A stretch of DNA of 64,000 nucleotides from Parafilimonas terrae (GTDB taxonomy: Bacteria > Bacteroidota > Bacteroidia > Chitinophagales > Chitinophagaceae): contig NZ_FOXQ01000006.1 of the NCBI RefSeq assembly GCF_900115755.1, positions 269,046 to 333,045 of the forward strand. The letters are read 5' to 3'. Shown in pieces: positions 1 to 9,061 of this stretch. Positions within the stretch are counted from its first letter, which is position 1, and each line of letters starts with the position of its first letter. The notes under the pieces are model-generated. The model searched no databases and was not told the DNA's origin. It saw nothing but the letters and a program-made list of their open reading frames with translations. Position numbers and translations under genes: made by a program.

Positions 1-141
1 CTTGAAGCAACCGGCAAAACAGGTTATGTGCGCTATATAGATGCACTTGCCAATACAACTACAGCCAAGGGCAACCGCGCCACACATGGAATAGGATATT
101 TAGAAGGAATTGCTACACTTGGTTACCAGTTCAGGTTTTAA
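1..141 (+). CDS. C-terminal fragment of a probable outer-membrane beta-barrel protein
   Basis: The window opens inside a reading frame that encodes 46 residues and stops with TAA at 139-141. The last residues read LGYQFRF; alternating aromatic/hydrophobic residues with a terminal Phe are the usual signature of the last strand of an outer-membrane beta-barrel recognised by the BAM complex. The start and most of the protein lie to the left of the window, so the family cannot be named. The neighbouring gene is convergent. Confidence 0.5.
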   Translation, partial: LEATGKTGYVRYIDALANTTTAKGNRATHGIGYLEGIATLGYQFRF

Positions 142-170
142 GCAGGTTGCCAATATAGTTGCTTCAATAA

Positions 171-264
171 AATATTCAATATTCAACAATACAATACCCA
201 ATGTTCAATTGTAAACATCTGCAAAATAACTATTGAATATTGAGCATTGATTATTTACAATTTT
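171..264. repeat. Facing arrays of degenerate 7-bp words (hairpin-forming)
   Basis: Between the two convergent genes, positions 171-212 divide cleanly into six 7-mers (AATATTC, AATATTC, AACAATA, CAATACC, CAATGTT, CAATTGT). Positions 230-264 divide into five more in opposite orientation (CTATTGA, ATATTGA, GCATTGA, TTATTTA, CAATTTT). TCAATATTCAA on the left can pair with the TTGAATATTGA-like sequence on the right, so a transcript could fold into an imperfect hairpin. It could serve as a terminator for either flanking gene. Similar arrays recur at about 9.3, 23.2, 27.8 and 38.9 kb. Confidence 0.6.
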
Positions 265-302
265 AAAATCAGCCTTAAGAGAATGATGTTGGCTCATCAC
301 CA

Positions 303-2213
303 TCAATTCTCTTTTTTTACCAGCACCACCTGGCTGCGGTCTGCTTTATAAATATCATTAATGAATTTGGCAAATTCGGCGTAGTCTGATGAAGGGAAAC
401 GGCCGGCAAACCTTGTATAGTTTCGCACTACACTGATATTATTGTTGGCAACTTTAAACTCTATATTATAGTTACCAAATTTGCTGTTCAAATCAAGATT
501 TTTTGGAAGTGCTTCTGTCGTATAACCATCGGGTATTTTAATATCAATTGAATCAATATCATGAAATGAATAAGTGTATTCAATATCAAATAAACGCTTA
601 TCATCAACATTAAATTTACTGCCGGTTTTATTAAACAAATTGGGTTTAATAAATAAGCGTTTTCCTGAAACCGAAGCATAGTTTTGAGCGCTTATATGCA
701 GGTCTTCATTTATTTCAGGTATCAATCCTTTATTTTCTGTATAGTTTGTTTTATCAACCTTATAAGTAGGCAGGTTTAATTCATCATTCAGGTATTTTTC
801 GCGATCTTCTTTTGTGGTATGGTACATAAGCGCATGTGGCAGTTGCTGCTGAATGCCTGTATATTTTGTAACAAGCGCTGCATCTAAATTTCCTTCCGCA
901 TCAATTGAAGCTGTTACAACACGTGTTTGCAGGTTTTGTTCAGCTTTGTAGGAAGGTGTATTTACTACATGGCCGCCATCATCTTTAATCATTAAAGCTT
1001 TTCTATTGCCAACAGATGAACCCATGAACCCAGGCGTTGCCGTTTGACTGGTGCATTCAAACCATAATGTATCTTTTCCATCCGGCATACACAGCACCGC
1101 ATGATTAAAGTAAGGAGAAGGAAAATCTTCCCAAAGCCCGTGCGTATCGTCATCATCAGAATTAACCAGTACATAATAACCATTTAAACCAGCCTCCTTT
1201 AAAAGACTCTTCATATAATTGGAAAGCGCTTTACAATCGCCATATTTTTTTGTGGCTACATAACTGGCATCATAAGGTTGCCAGCCGCCAATACCCAGTT
1301 GCACACTTATATACCTTGTGTTTTTTTGAAGGTAGTTGTAAAGTGTAAAAGCCTTTTCTTTTGGTGTAGATAAATTATCGGTAAGGGCATGCACATCTTT
1401 CTTTACATTTTCAGGCAATGCGTCCCGGCCCGCATTTAGCTGTGCAATGAACTTTCCAAGGTTTTTCCAGCTATCCATTTCGCCGGTATAATTTTCAATT
1501 TTAAAGTTTACAGGTGCAATAAAAACCGACGTTGTCATTTCTTCCCATTGCGGTGAAAAAGCTTCATCCTCAAAAGCATGCAGGTTTTTAACTTCCCATG
1601 TATAGGTAATTTTTTTCCCGTCATTCACGATTACCGGGTTACCGGCATAGTTAAACTGTTTGTACCGCAGCTTATAACTAACCGGCGTTTCCACAATAAA
1701 CCTGCTTTGCTGCACGGCACAGCGATTAGTGCGTTGGGGAATCCAGCGTGGCAGAAAAAAAATGCCGTCAAAACTCTGCTCGTCTTCATATTCAACAGTA
1801 TAAGGATAAGCGGAGTAATAAAAATCATGTACTTTAAAACGTGCATCCGTTGCAAGTGTGGCTTCATCATCGCCGGAATAATCCGCTATATCTTTTCTCT
1901 TTACATTTTTTAAATGCTTGCCTGCGGCATCATAAAGATTGCCATCTATATCACTTAAATCTTTCAGCTTGTCGTAAGTATTACTGTAAGTGGCATACCG
2001 CCTGCCGGCTTCGTTTAAAATGGTTATTGCATATTTACGGGAAACAACTGCGCGGTCAATATCTTTTATTGAAATCTTCAGCTCTTCATACCGCTTTACA
2101 GCATTTGCTTTATTTGTAAGCGAATCTGGAATGAGCATTATGTTAAACGACTGCGCTTTTGCCAAACCGATAGTTGTACAAAAAATAATTAAAAGCAGTT
2201 TAAAGGTTTTCAT
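303..2213 (-). CDS. Secreted DUF3857/transglutaminase-like protein (second of tandem pair)
   Basis: 636 residues. An N-terminal signal peptide (about residues 1-20, KTFKLLLIIFCTTIGLAKA) predicts export. The order after it matches Bacteroidota DUF3857 proteins: a DUF3857 beta-rich domain (about 40-240), a transglutaminase-like core (about 270-390) and a C-terminal DUF3858-type beta domain. The core contains YGDCKALSNYM, with the Cys expected of a papain/transglutaminase fold, and a later FNHAVLCMPD with the likely His. The gene follows a longer relative of the same architecture by 5 bases, so both are probably one transcript. Substrate and cellular job are unknown for this family; a peptide or cell-wall cross-link role is only a guess. 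Confidence 0.85.
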   Translation of the reverse strand: MKTFKLLLIIFCTTIGLAKAQSFNIMLIPDSLTNKANAVKRYEELKISIKDIDRAVVSRKYAITILNEAGRRYATYSNTYDKLKDLSDIDGNLYDAAGKHLKNVKRKDIADYSGDDEATLATDARFKVHDFYYSAYPYTVEYEDEQSFDGIFFLPRWIPQRTNRCAVQQSRFIVETPVSYKLRYKQFNYAGNPVIVNDGKKITYTWEVKNLHAFEDEAFSPQWEEMTTSVFIAPVNFKIENYTGEMDSWKNLGKFIAQLNAGRDALPENVKKDVHALTDNLSTPKEKAFTLYNYLQKNTRYISVQLGIGGWQPYDASYVATKKYGDCKALSNYMKSLLKEAGLNGYYVLVNSDDDDTHGLWEDFPSPYFNHAVLCMPDGKDTLWFECTSQTATPGFMGSSVGNRKALMIKDDGGHVVNTPSYKAEQNLQTRVVTASIDAEGNLDAALVTKYTGIQQQLPHALMYHTTKEDREKYLNDELNLPTYKVDKTNYTENKGLIPEINEDLHISAQNYASVSGKRLFIKPNLFNKTGSKFNVDDKRLFDIEYTYSFHDIDSIDIKIPDGYTTEALPKNLDLNSKFGNYNIEFKVANNNISVVRNYTRFAGRFPSSDYAEFAKFINDIYKADRSQVVLVKKEN

Positions 2214-2218
2214 GTCTC

Positions 2219-4231
2219 TTACATTTTCTTGAATACAATTTGTTCGTTTTGCTTTTCTACAATAAAAGCGAAAAAGCTGCGCAGGGTTTCGTAGTCTTCA
2301 GGTTCAAACGTTGCTTTATTTAGCTTGGTGCGGCAGCGCAATTGAATACCATTCCCGCCTGCCTGTATCAAATACTCAAACATGCCTTCGCCGCCATTTA
2401 AAGAAACACGTGCGGGCTTTGGCAATTCATCCACTTTATAACCCGCAGGTATTTCCATATTCAGGATATATACTTCATCAATGCAATAAGGAATTTCCAC
2501 GGGATAAAAACGTTGCGCTGCTTTAAAAGGGTTTTGCTTATAGGCATCGGCTGTCATCATCGGCGAGAAATAAATAATATCCTCATCAGCATGAAAGCTT
2601 ACGTCGTATTGAACCGATACCGGCATTTCTTTTTGATCAAGGGAATCAATAGCGGTATTGCTAAGATTTACTTCAAAAGGATAGGCTTTTTTAATGTCCT
2701 TAAAATATTCTTCTTTATTGGTTTTCTTCATCTTCTCACGCATATTTTCGGAACCTACTGCGCCAAAAACAGTTTTATATGATCCGGTTAATTTGCCATC
2801 ACCATCATTGGTAACAAAGAATGAAGTAATGGCAGACTCCTTTAAAGAATCCGCTTCCAGGTTTATTAAAGAAGGCATGGAAGCTATTACCCTTGCATTG
2901 CCGTTATAACAACTGCCGCTTAAATGCCCAAAACCTAAAACGGGATCTGAAGCATCGAGCAGGTATTGCTTGTCATCAATGTTAAGGCGGGCAATAAGGT
3001 AATTAAACCGGCTCATTATAGGATACATATCATACGTTTTCCCGTGTCCCCTTGTGCTCAATAACACCGGGTCGGCAGTATAACCGGCCATTCTCAGCAT
3101 AGTGATCAGCAACATATTGATGTCAACCACATTTCCTTTTTTCGACTGCGCTGTTTTTTTAGGCGGCTGTGATAAATACCTTGCCGAATTTTCTGTGCAG
3201 GTATAATTATCCCTCACATATTCATAAATCTTTTTTGCTTTATTTACCGGGTCCGTTTCGCCATTTACAGCAGTTTTTACATCGTCTTTCAGCCATCCGT
3301 TTTCTTTGTTTAAACCGGCGCCAAAATCTTCATCTTTCATTAACTGGTCAACCGTTTCGTACCAGTTATGAAGGTAGGTTTTCGGTTCCTGGTTAGGAAA
3401 ACGTTCTGCTGAAAACTGGAATTCCAGCCGCTCCACATGGTTATCGAGCGTGGTAACAAAGCTTTCTTCTTTCAATGCTGGAATATCTTTAAAAGCCCAG
3501 GTATGTTTTACAACGCCACTTGAAAAATTTACCGTTCTTGATGCGCCGGTGGAATTTGGTATCAATACATTGAAATTATCTTTTGTTATGGATGTAGTAT
3601 CTATCACAGGATTGAGGTAGCCCTGGTTTAAAACCACAAATTCAAAAAACTGCGGCTGTTCAATGGTAAATTCGCTCCATAATTCCGGGTAGCCACCCTG
3701 GAAAGCCCATGAGGGGATATGCTGGTAAAACGGACTGTTGGTTGTGTAGGTATATTCTATTATTGAACCTTCCTTTATATTGGGAAAGGTAAATTTTACT
3801 ACTTCGTAATCGCCGTCTTTATCTTTAAAAATTGAATTCTTATCAACCTTGGTTTGCACCACTTTTCCATCTTCAAGGTTATAAGTGGCAGCCTGCAGGT
3901 TTTCTATTTTTTCTTTTGCAGTGCCGCTTTCATACAGGTTTATTTTCACAGTGCTTAAATCATCAAAGCTGTTTTTGCTGGTGAGTAAAATACGCCGGTG
4001 AACTTTGTAGATCACAGAAAACCATCCATGGCTATTTCCTTCATGTTTTACAGAGCCCGCTTCGTACAGATACACGGCTTCTGCTGCGGAATCGAGTGAA
4101 GAATAATCTTTTGTAAATTCTTCGGGCTTAATATCGCCGAATTTTACTTTAGGCTCCCTGCTCTTCTGAGCCAGGGTTGCAATAGACATCACGAGGCATA
4201 AAGCCAGGGTGGTTGCACGGTTGAAGTACAT
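2219..4231 (-). CDS. Secreted DUF3857/transglutaminase-like protein (first of tandem pair)
   Basis: 670 residues with a signal peptide (MYFNRATTLALCLVMSIATLAQ). As in its downstream partner, a DUF3857 domain is followed by a transglutaminase-like region and a C-terminal beta domain. Here the position of the usual Cys reads KKGNVVDINMLLITMLRMAG: the G-(D/N)-C motif is replaced by GNVVD, with no Cys, so this copy may be catalytically inactive while the partner keeps YGDC. The two genes are 5 bases apart and read in the same direction, which suggests an active/inactive pair working together. That interpretation is inference from the missing Cys. Confidence 0.85.
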   Translation of the reverse strand: MYFNRATTLALCLVMSIATLAQKSREPKVKFGDIKPEEFTKDYSSLDSAAEAVYLYEAGSVKHEGNSHGWFSVIYKVHRRILLTSKNSFDDLSTVKINLYESGTAKEKIENLQAATYNLEDGKVVQTKVDKNSIFKDKDGDYEVVKFTFPNIKEGSIIEYTYTTNSPFYQHIPSWAFQGGYPELWSEFTIEQPQFFEFVVLNQGYLNPVIDTTSITKDNFNVLIPNSTGASRTVNFSSGVVKHTWAFKDIPALKEESFVTTLDNHVERLEFQFSAERFPNQEPKTYLHNWYETVDQLMKDEDFGAGLNKENGWLKDDVKTAVNGETDPVNKAKKIYEYVRDNYTCTENSARYLSQPPKKTAQSKKGNVVDINMLLITMLRMAGYTADPVLLSTRGHGKTYDMYPIMSRFNYLIARLNIDDKQYLLDASDPVLGFGHLSGSCYNGNARVIASMPSLINLEADSLKESAITSFFVTNDGDGKLTGSYKTVFGAVGSENMREKMKKTNKEEYFKDIKKAYPFEVNLSNTAIDSLDQKEMPVSVQYDVSFHADEDIIYFSPMMTADAYKQNPFKAAQRFYPVEIPYCIDEVYILNMEIPAGYKVDELPKPARVSLNGGEGMFEYLIQAGGNGIQLRCRTKLNKATFEPEDYETLRSFFAFIVEKQNEQIVFKKM

Positions 4232-4369
4232 AAATAGTTAGTTTAAAAGAAGTAATTATATTTTAGAAAAAACCTGCATGGTCTCGGGCTTTTTGAGGGA
4301 AGCTGGTTTCAAAGCAATGTGTTTTCTAAAACAGTGCAAACATACAGGTTTTGCAAATATTTTTGCATA

Positions 4370-5305
4370 TTGAATAAAATTCATCATACAAAATTTATAA
4401 AGGATTCAGCAGAGCAGCTTGGCTTTCATTATTGCGGCATTGCAAAAGCTGTGAAATTAGATGATGATGCCCGCCGCCTTGAACAATGGCTGCAGCAAGG
4501 CATGCATGGCAACATGCATTATATGGAAAACTATTTTGACCTCCGTACCGACCCGCGTAAACTTGTGCCAGGGGCCAAAAGCGTTATCACTTTATTGTTG
4601 AATTATTTTCCCTCAAAGCAGCAGGAACAAGACATTCCAAAAATTTCCAAGTACGCTTATGGAAAAGATTATCATGAAATGATTCGGGAAAAACTCAACA
4701 GCCTGCTTGAACTGATCCGGCAAAATATAGGCGACATAAATGGCCGCGGTTTTGTTGACAGTGCACCGGTACTTGAACGAAGCTGGGCCGTAAGAAGCGG
4801 CGCAGGATGGATTGGCAAAAACGGTAATCTTATAACTAAACAGCAGGGGTCGTTCTTTTTTATTGCAACGCTTATAACAGATCTTGATCTTATTGCTGAT
4901 GATGCCTTTGCCAAAGATTACTGCGGCAGTTGCCGAAAGTGCATTGACCACTGCCCCACCAATGCTATACAAGCAAATAAAGTAATTGATGGCAGCCGTT
5001 GCATTTCGTATTTCACTATCGAATTAAAAGATGCCATTATTCCTGCAGAGATGCAAGGCAAGTTTGAGCACTGGATGTTTGGCTGCGATATTTGCCAGGA
5101 CGTTTGCCCCTGGAACCGTTTTAGCAAACCAACAGAAGAAATAGCATTTACGCCCATTCCGGAAATACTTAATCTTTCAACCAAAGAATGGGAAAGTATG
5201 AGTGAAGAAGCTTTCAGAAAAACATTTAAATATTCCCCGTTAAAACGTGCAAAGTATAAAGGCTTGCAGCGTAATCTTAAATTCATTCAAACCACAAAAT
5301 TGTAA
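4370..5305 (+). CDS. queG: Epoxyqueuosine reductase QueG
   Basis: Reduces epoxyqueuosine to queuosine at the tRNA wobble position, the last step of Q synthesis, using cobalamin and two [4Fe-4S] clusters in the cytoplasm. Two ferredoxin-like cluster motifs are visible, CGSCRKCIDHCP (from about Cys185) and CDICQDVCPWNR. The family stretch GRGFVDSAPVLERSWAVRSG, carrying the conserved Asp, precedes them. An ATG lies in frame at 4319, but the 17 residues it adds (FSKTVQTYRFCKYFC...) are unlike the family. The TTG at 4370 puts 16 residues before LGFHYCG, as in other QueG proteins, so I use it. 311 residues. Divergent from the DUF3857 pair. Confidence 0.93.
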   Translation: MNKIHHTKFIKDSAEQLGFHYCGIAKAVKLDDDARRLEQWLQQGMHGNMHYMENYFDLRTDPRKLVPGAKSVITLLLNYFPSKQQEQDIPKISKYAYGKDYHEMIREKLNSLLELIRQNIGDINGRGFVDSAPVLERSWAVRSGAGWIGKNGNLITKQQGSFFFIATLITDLDLIADDAFAKDYCGSCRKCIDHCPTNAIQANKVIDGSRCISYFTIELKDAIIPAEMQGKFEHWMFGCDICQDVCPWNRFSKPTEEIAFTPIPEILNLSTKEWESMSEEAFRKTFKYSPLKRAKYKGLQRNLKFIQTTKL

Positions 5306-5447
5306 AGCCTGTTTGACGTTTTAATTTTTTGCAGGCGTATGGGAACATTTGCCTGTAAAACCTACTATCAGCGGACAATTTGGAAATGTCGTAACATCTT
5401 GTGTGTGGGCTGAAAAATCTTCTGAAATATTTATAAAAGCACAAAGC

Positions 5448-5858
5448 TTAGCGCAGCCTGTCCATACTTCTTACCAGTTTCTGGTCCCTGTAAATGCCCT
5501 GTATTGCAAAAAATAAAAACACGGGAATAATAAAAGCTAAAACAGAAGTTAAGGCAAGCCCTCCGCCGGCATAATCTTTTTTATAATTGAAGTAAAGAAG
5601 AATATTACCAACGCTTATTATCAGTGCAAGTATGGTTAACCAAATTTGAAGTTTGCGTTGTTTGAATATAAAAACAGTAAATAAACTAAGCGTGCCTAAA
5701 ATGGCTGTGAGGATTAATAAAACAATTTTAGTGGTGGCGTTAAACTGGTCTGAAGCGAGGTCAGGATTGGGGCCGATATAATAAAATGGAAATTTCATGG
5801 TTAAGAATGTGCAAGCAGCAGCCAGCAGCAGCCAAACAGTTTGTATTCTTTGTATCAT
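5448..5858 (-). CDS. DUF4293 family four-helix membrane protein
   Basis: 136 residues with four predicted transmembrane helices (about 5-25, 45-65, 73-93, 100-120). The opening MIQRIQTVWLLLAA followed by a short exported FPFYY segment is characteristic of the DUF4293 family, which is confined largely to Bacteroidota. The C-terminus RDQKLVRSMDRLR is basic and probably cytoplasmic. Function is unknown. The gene diverges from ffh. A TAnnTTTG box for ffh lies between them; no clear promoter for this gene was found. Confidence 0.82.
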   Translation of the reverse strand: MIQRIQTVWLLLAAACTFLTMKFPFYYIGPNPDLASDQFNATTKIVLLILTAILGTLSLFTVFIFKQRKLQIWLTILALIISVGNILLYFNYKKDYAGGGLALTSVLAFIIPVFLFFAIQGIYRDQKLVRSMDRLR

Positions 5859-5942
5859 ACGTTGATATTTAAAATCAATTTAAAAATAAAGCTAAGTAAC
5901 AAGCCGTAAAGTAAATGATAATGATCCTTATTTTTCGTGCTA

Positions 5943-5950
5943 TATATTTG
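5943..5950 (+). promoter_or_regulatory. Probable -7 box of the ffh promoter
   Basis: TATATTTG matches the Bacteroidota sigma factor -7 consensus TAnnTTTG exactly and sits 19 bases before the ffh ATG, giving a leader of roughly a dozen bases. No convincing TTTG -33 element lies at the right distance, so the assignment rests on the -7 box and position. Confidence 0.5.
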
Positions 5951-5969
5951 CAATCCTTAAAAAATCTCT

Positions 5970-7292
5970 ATGTTCAATAATCTTACCGAAAGGCTGGAAA
6001 GCGCTTTTAAGAATTTAAAAGGTGAAGCGAGAATAAACGATCTGAATATTGCCAATACGGTCAAAGATATTCGCCGCGCTTTAATTGATGCCGACGTTAA
6101 CTATAAAATTGCCAAAGAATTTACAGACAGGGTTAAAGAAAAGGCAACCGGCGAAAAAGTAATCAACGCTATTAGCCCCGGTCAGTTAATGGTAAAAATT
6201 GTGCAGGATGAACTTACCGACCTGATGGGCGGCACCGAAGCTACATTCGACATTACCGGCAACCCGGCCGTTGTTTTAATTGCGGGTTTGCAGGGTAGCG
6301 GTAAAACCACTTTCAGCGGCAAGCTGGCGAATTATTTAAAGGGACAGAAAAAATCGCCTTTGTTGGTAGCGGCAGATATTTATCGCCCTGCAGCCATTGA
6401 CCAGTTAAAGGTTTTGGGCGAACAGATTAATGTAGAAGTTTACAGTGAACCTGAAACAAAAGATGCTGTTGCCATTGCGCAGAATGCTATTAAGGAAGCC
6501 AAAACAAAGAATAAGAATGTTGTTATTATAGATACAGCCGGCCGCCTCGCCATTGATGAAGCCATGATGACCGAAGTGGCTGATATAAAGACTGCGGTTA
6601 ATCCAACTGAAATATTATTTGTGGTTGATTCTATGACAGGCCAGGACGCGGTGAATACAGCCAAAGCCTTTAATGACAGGCTTAATTTCTCGGGCGTTGT
6701 TTTAACCAAGCTTGATGGTGATACACGCGGTGGTGCTGCCTTGTCTATTAAATACACGGTAAATAAACCCATTAAGTTTGTAAGCAGTGGAGAGAAATTA
6801 GACACGCTTGATGTTTTCTATCCCGATCGTATGGCCCAGCGTATTTTAGGCATGGGTGATATTACTTCACTGGTAGAAAAAGCGCAGGCACAGTTTGATG
6901 AAGAACAGGCGAAGAAACTGGAAAAAAAGATACGTAAGAACCAGTTCGATTTCCAGGATTTTTATGACCAGCTGCAGCAGATAAAAAAGATGGGCAACCT
7001 GAAGGATTTAATGGGCATGATACCCGGCGTGGGTAAAGCCATAAAAGATGTGGATATAAGCGACGATGCTTTTAAAGGCGTGGAAGCTATCATTAATTCC
7101 ATGACGCCTTATGAGAAAGCAAATCCTGATATTATTAATCAAAGCCGCCGTACCCGTTTATCAAAAGGTTCGGGCAAATCCATGGAAGATGTGAATGCTT
7201 TTATGAAACAGTTTGAACAAATGAAACAGATGATGAAGATGATGAACAAAATGCCAATGGGCGGTATGCGCATGCCCGGTATGCGCCGGTAA
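5970..7292 (+). CDS. ffh: Signal recognition particle protein Ffh
   Basis: The GTPase that, with SRP RNA, binds signal sequences emerging from the ribosome and docks at FtsY. 440 residues, normal for the family. An N-domain helical bundle (1-90) is followed by the G domain with P-loop GLQGSGKT (about 106-113), DTAGRL (near 190) and TKLDGDTRGG (near 247). The C-terminal M domain contains MGMIPG and a Met-rich tail (KQMMKMMNKMPMGGMRMPGMRR) typical of the hydrophobic signal-binding groove. Next downstream is rpsP, with its own promoter. Confidence 0.98.
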   Translation: MFNNLTERLESAFKNLKGEARINDLNIANTVKDIRRALIDADVNYKIAKEFTDRVKEKATGEKVINAISPGQLMVKIVQDELTDLMGGTEATFDITGNPAVVLIAGLQGSGKTTFSGKLANYLKGQKKSPLLVAADIYRPAAIDQLKVLGEQINVEVYSEPETKDAVAIAQNAIKEAKTKNKNVVIIDTAGRLAIDEAMMTEVADIKTAVNPTEILFVVDSMTGQDAVNTAKAFNDRLNFSGVVLTKLDGDTRGGAALSIKYTVNKPIKFVSSGEKLDTLDVFYPDRMAQRILGMGDITSLVEKAQAQFDEEQAKKLEKKIRKNQFDFQDFYDQLQQIKKMGNLKDLMGMIPGVGKAIKDVDISDDAFKGVEAIINSMTPYEKANPDIINQSRRTRLSKGSGKSMEDVNAFMKQFEQMKQMMKMMNKMPMGGMRMPGMRR

Positions 7293-7444
7293 ATATTTTT
7301 TGAATAGGGAAAGCAGGGCAAACAGAGAAAATTAAAAGCTTGTTTTTGGGCCTTCTTTTCTTCTGCACTATATCTTAATTTCCATGTTCCGGATACTCTT
7401 TGTTTGCAGCTGATAAAAAAAAATTAATTTTTATATGCAGCGTT

Positions 7445-7474
7445 TTTGAAATCATTATTTATCACTTACATTCG
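7445..7474 (+). promoter_or_regulatory. Promoter of rpsP (TTTG-18-TACATTCG)
   Basis: TTTG at 7445-7448 and TACATTCG at 7467-7474 are separated by 18 bases, matching the Bacteroidota -33/-7 arrangement with one change (C for T) in the -7 box. A start near 7480 would leave a leader of about 50 bases before rpsP. The same TACATTCG variant precedes lysA at 36096. Confidence 0.65.
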
Positions 7475-7530
7475 CAGTTCAATTATTCATTTAAACCTTT
7501 TGAAAAAAGGCCTTTAAATTTCTATTTAAA

Positions 7531-7968
7531 ATGGCAGTAAAAATCAGACTTCAAAGGCACGGAAGTAAAAAGAGACCTTTTTACTTTATCGTAATAGCCG
7601 ATGCCCGTGCACCCCGTGATGGAAAATTTATCCAGAAAATTGGGACCTACAATCCGCTAACTGTTCCTGCAACAATCCAGTTAGACCGTCAAAAAGCATT
7701 AGAATGGTTGCACAAAGGTGCTGAGCCAACAGACACTGTTCGCCGTATCTTATCCTTCAAAGGAGTGCTCTATTTAAAACACTTATTACGCGGTGTAAAA
7801 CTTGGCCTGTTCGATGAGGCAGCAGCCATGCAGAAGTTCCAGAAATGGCATGAAGAACACGAAGTTCATGTAAAGCGCCGTAGTGATGAGCATAAAAGAG
7901 CCAGGATTGCTGCCCGTCCGCAACCTGCTGCAAGAAAAGCACAAGCTCCGGACTCTACAGAAGCGTAA
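7531..7968 (+). CDS. rpsP: 30S ribosomal protein S16
   Basis: A small-subunit protein needed for 30S assembly. The first 80 residues are a full S16 domain ([31 protein letters not shown]..., then [16 protein letters not shown]). The remaining 65 residues are a basic Lys/Arg- and Ala-rich tail ([26 protein letters not shown]). Extended S16 tails are usual in Bacteroidota; the enterobacterial protein is near 82 residues. Followed by a hairpin terminator and then rimM. Confidence 0.98.
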   Translation: MAVKIRLQRHGSKKRPFYFIVIADARAPRDGKFIQKIGTYNPLTVPATIQLDRQKALEWLHKGAEPTDTVRRILSFKGVLYLKHLLRGVKLGLFDEAAAMQKFQKWHEEHEVHVKRRSDEHKRARIAARPQPAARKAQAPDSTEA

Positions 7969-7993
7969 GCAGCCACATGGAAAAATTTTTCTT

Positions 7994-8030
7994 AAAATCC
8001 CGTTAGCAATAGCGGGATTTTTTTATTTTG
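7994..8030 (+). terminator. Rho-independent terminator after rpsP
   Basis: An 8-bp stem (AAATCCCG at 7995-8002 with CGGGATTT at 8013-8020) with a 10-base loop is followed by TTTTATTTTG. It lies 26 bases after the rpsP stop and before rimM, so it would separate or attenuate expression of the two. Confidence 0.8.
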
Positions 8031-8152
8031 TTTGCCGGCAAATTAACTCCGGGTTAAACCACGGTTGTGTCACTCCCTTGTACTGCATATTTTCATGGCA
8101 GCTATGGGTTGCATGCTCAACCGGTTAATTTTAAATTTTACATCATTATATT

Positions 8153-8677
8153 TTGAGCGAATATATTCACATAGGTAAATTAGCTGCCACACACGGCCTC
8201 CAGGGCGAGTTTGTATTAAAACATGTATTGGGCAGGAAAACAGATTTTAAAAATACTTCAGCCATCTTCATAGAAAAAATAAAGGGTGAATACCTGCCTT
8301 ATTTCCATGAAAAAAGCACTATAAAAAACGATGCTGAAACCATTATAAAACTGGAGGGCATAAACACAAAAGAAGCTGCGGCCTCATTACTCCAGAAAAA
8401 AGTATGGCTCACCAAAACAAATTTTGATAGCCTGGTAAGTAAAACAGCCCCGGTAAACCTTATTGGTTTTACCGTATATAATGACAATGAAAAACTGGGT
8501 TCCGTTGAATCGGTAATTGAACAGCCGCTGCAAGTATTATTACAATTAACCATAAAGAATAAAGAAGTGCTTATTCCCTTAAACGAAGCAACCCTTCTTC
8601 ATATAGACAGGAAAAAGAAAGAAGTGCATGTTAGTCTTCCTGCTGGTTTATTAGAAGTTTACCTGGGCAATAATTGA
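8153..8677 (+). CDS. rimM: Ribosome maturation factor RimM
   Basis: Binds S19 and assists maturation of the 30S head. 174 residues: an N-terminal RimM barrel beginning EYIHIGKLAATHGLQGEFVLKH and a C-terminal PRC-barrel-like half (VNLIGFTVYN...VLIPLNEATLLHIDRKKKEVHVSLPAGLLEVYLG). The start is TTG at 8153; no ATG upstream keeps frame and homology. In many bacteria rimM sits between rpsP and trmD; here rpsP is next door but trmD does not follow. Confidence 0.95.
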   Translation: MSEYIHIGKLAATHGLQGEFVLKHVLGRKTDFKNTSAIFIEKIKGEYLPYFHEKSTIKNDAETIIKLEGINTKEAAASLLQKKVWLTKTNFDSLVSKTAPVNLIGFTVYNDNEKLGSVESVIEQPLQVLLQLTIKNKEVLIPLNEATLLHIDRKKKEVHVSLPAGLLEVYLGNN

Positions 8678-9004
8678 GTGTTTCTTTATCGTAAGGGCGC
8701 AAAAAAACCTACCTCAACGATTTCTTACCAGGAATAAAGCAAATAACCTAAGGCAAATTACCGTCGTTAGCAATTAAAGGCAAAAATCAATTGTTGTACG
8801 TATTAAATTCAACCTTTCTCAGCTAAGAAAAAATTGAATTAGTACATCAACAATTTCAGGTTTAATTGTGCTTGTCTGGGGCATATTTACTGGTGTTTGA
8901 TTCATAGACTTCATGATTTTTGTTATGAAAAAATGTTGTCCTGAGCTCTTGTTTAATAAAAAAACCGGATAAAGCCAATTGAATTAATTTATCCGAACTG
9001 CTAA
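8678..9004. other. Intergenic gap containing a nested inverted repeat
   Basis: No coding region was found in this gap between the convergent rimM and atpC genes. Its main structure is an imperfect inverted repeat: 8789-8812 (AATTGTTGTAC... ...TTAAATTCAA) pairs with 8834-8855 (TTGAATT...GTAC...CAACAATT). A smaller inner stem (TTTCT/AAGAAA) lies in the loop. It could be a small transcribed hairpin RNA, a miniature mobile-element remnant or a weak terminator. Confidence 0.45.
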
Positions 9005-9043
9005 AATAACAAAACCCTCTTTTTTAGGGAGGGTTTCGTTATT
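9005..9043 (-). terminator. Terminator of the atpD-atpC transcript
   Basis: AAACCCTC (9012-9019) pairs with GAGGGTTT (9029-9036), and an outer AATAAC/GTTATT extends the stem. It lies just beyond the atpC stop on the minus strand. T-rich sequence flanks both sides, so it may also stop read-through from rimM. Confidence 0.75.
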
Positions 9044-9061
9044 TTCTCTTGTTAAAAAATT

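Noticed and set aside
1578..2232. Three overlapping plus-strand frames (about 80-111 codons) opposite the DUF3857 gene
   Set aside because: They are antisense shadows of a well-supported gene with signal peptide and known domain.
4319..4369. ATG at 4319 as queG start
   Set aside because: It adds residues not found in the family; the TTG at 4370 gives the normal N-terminus.
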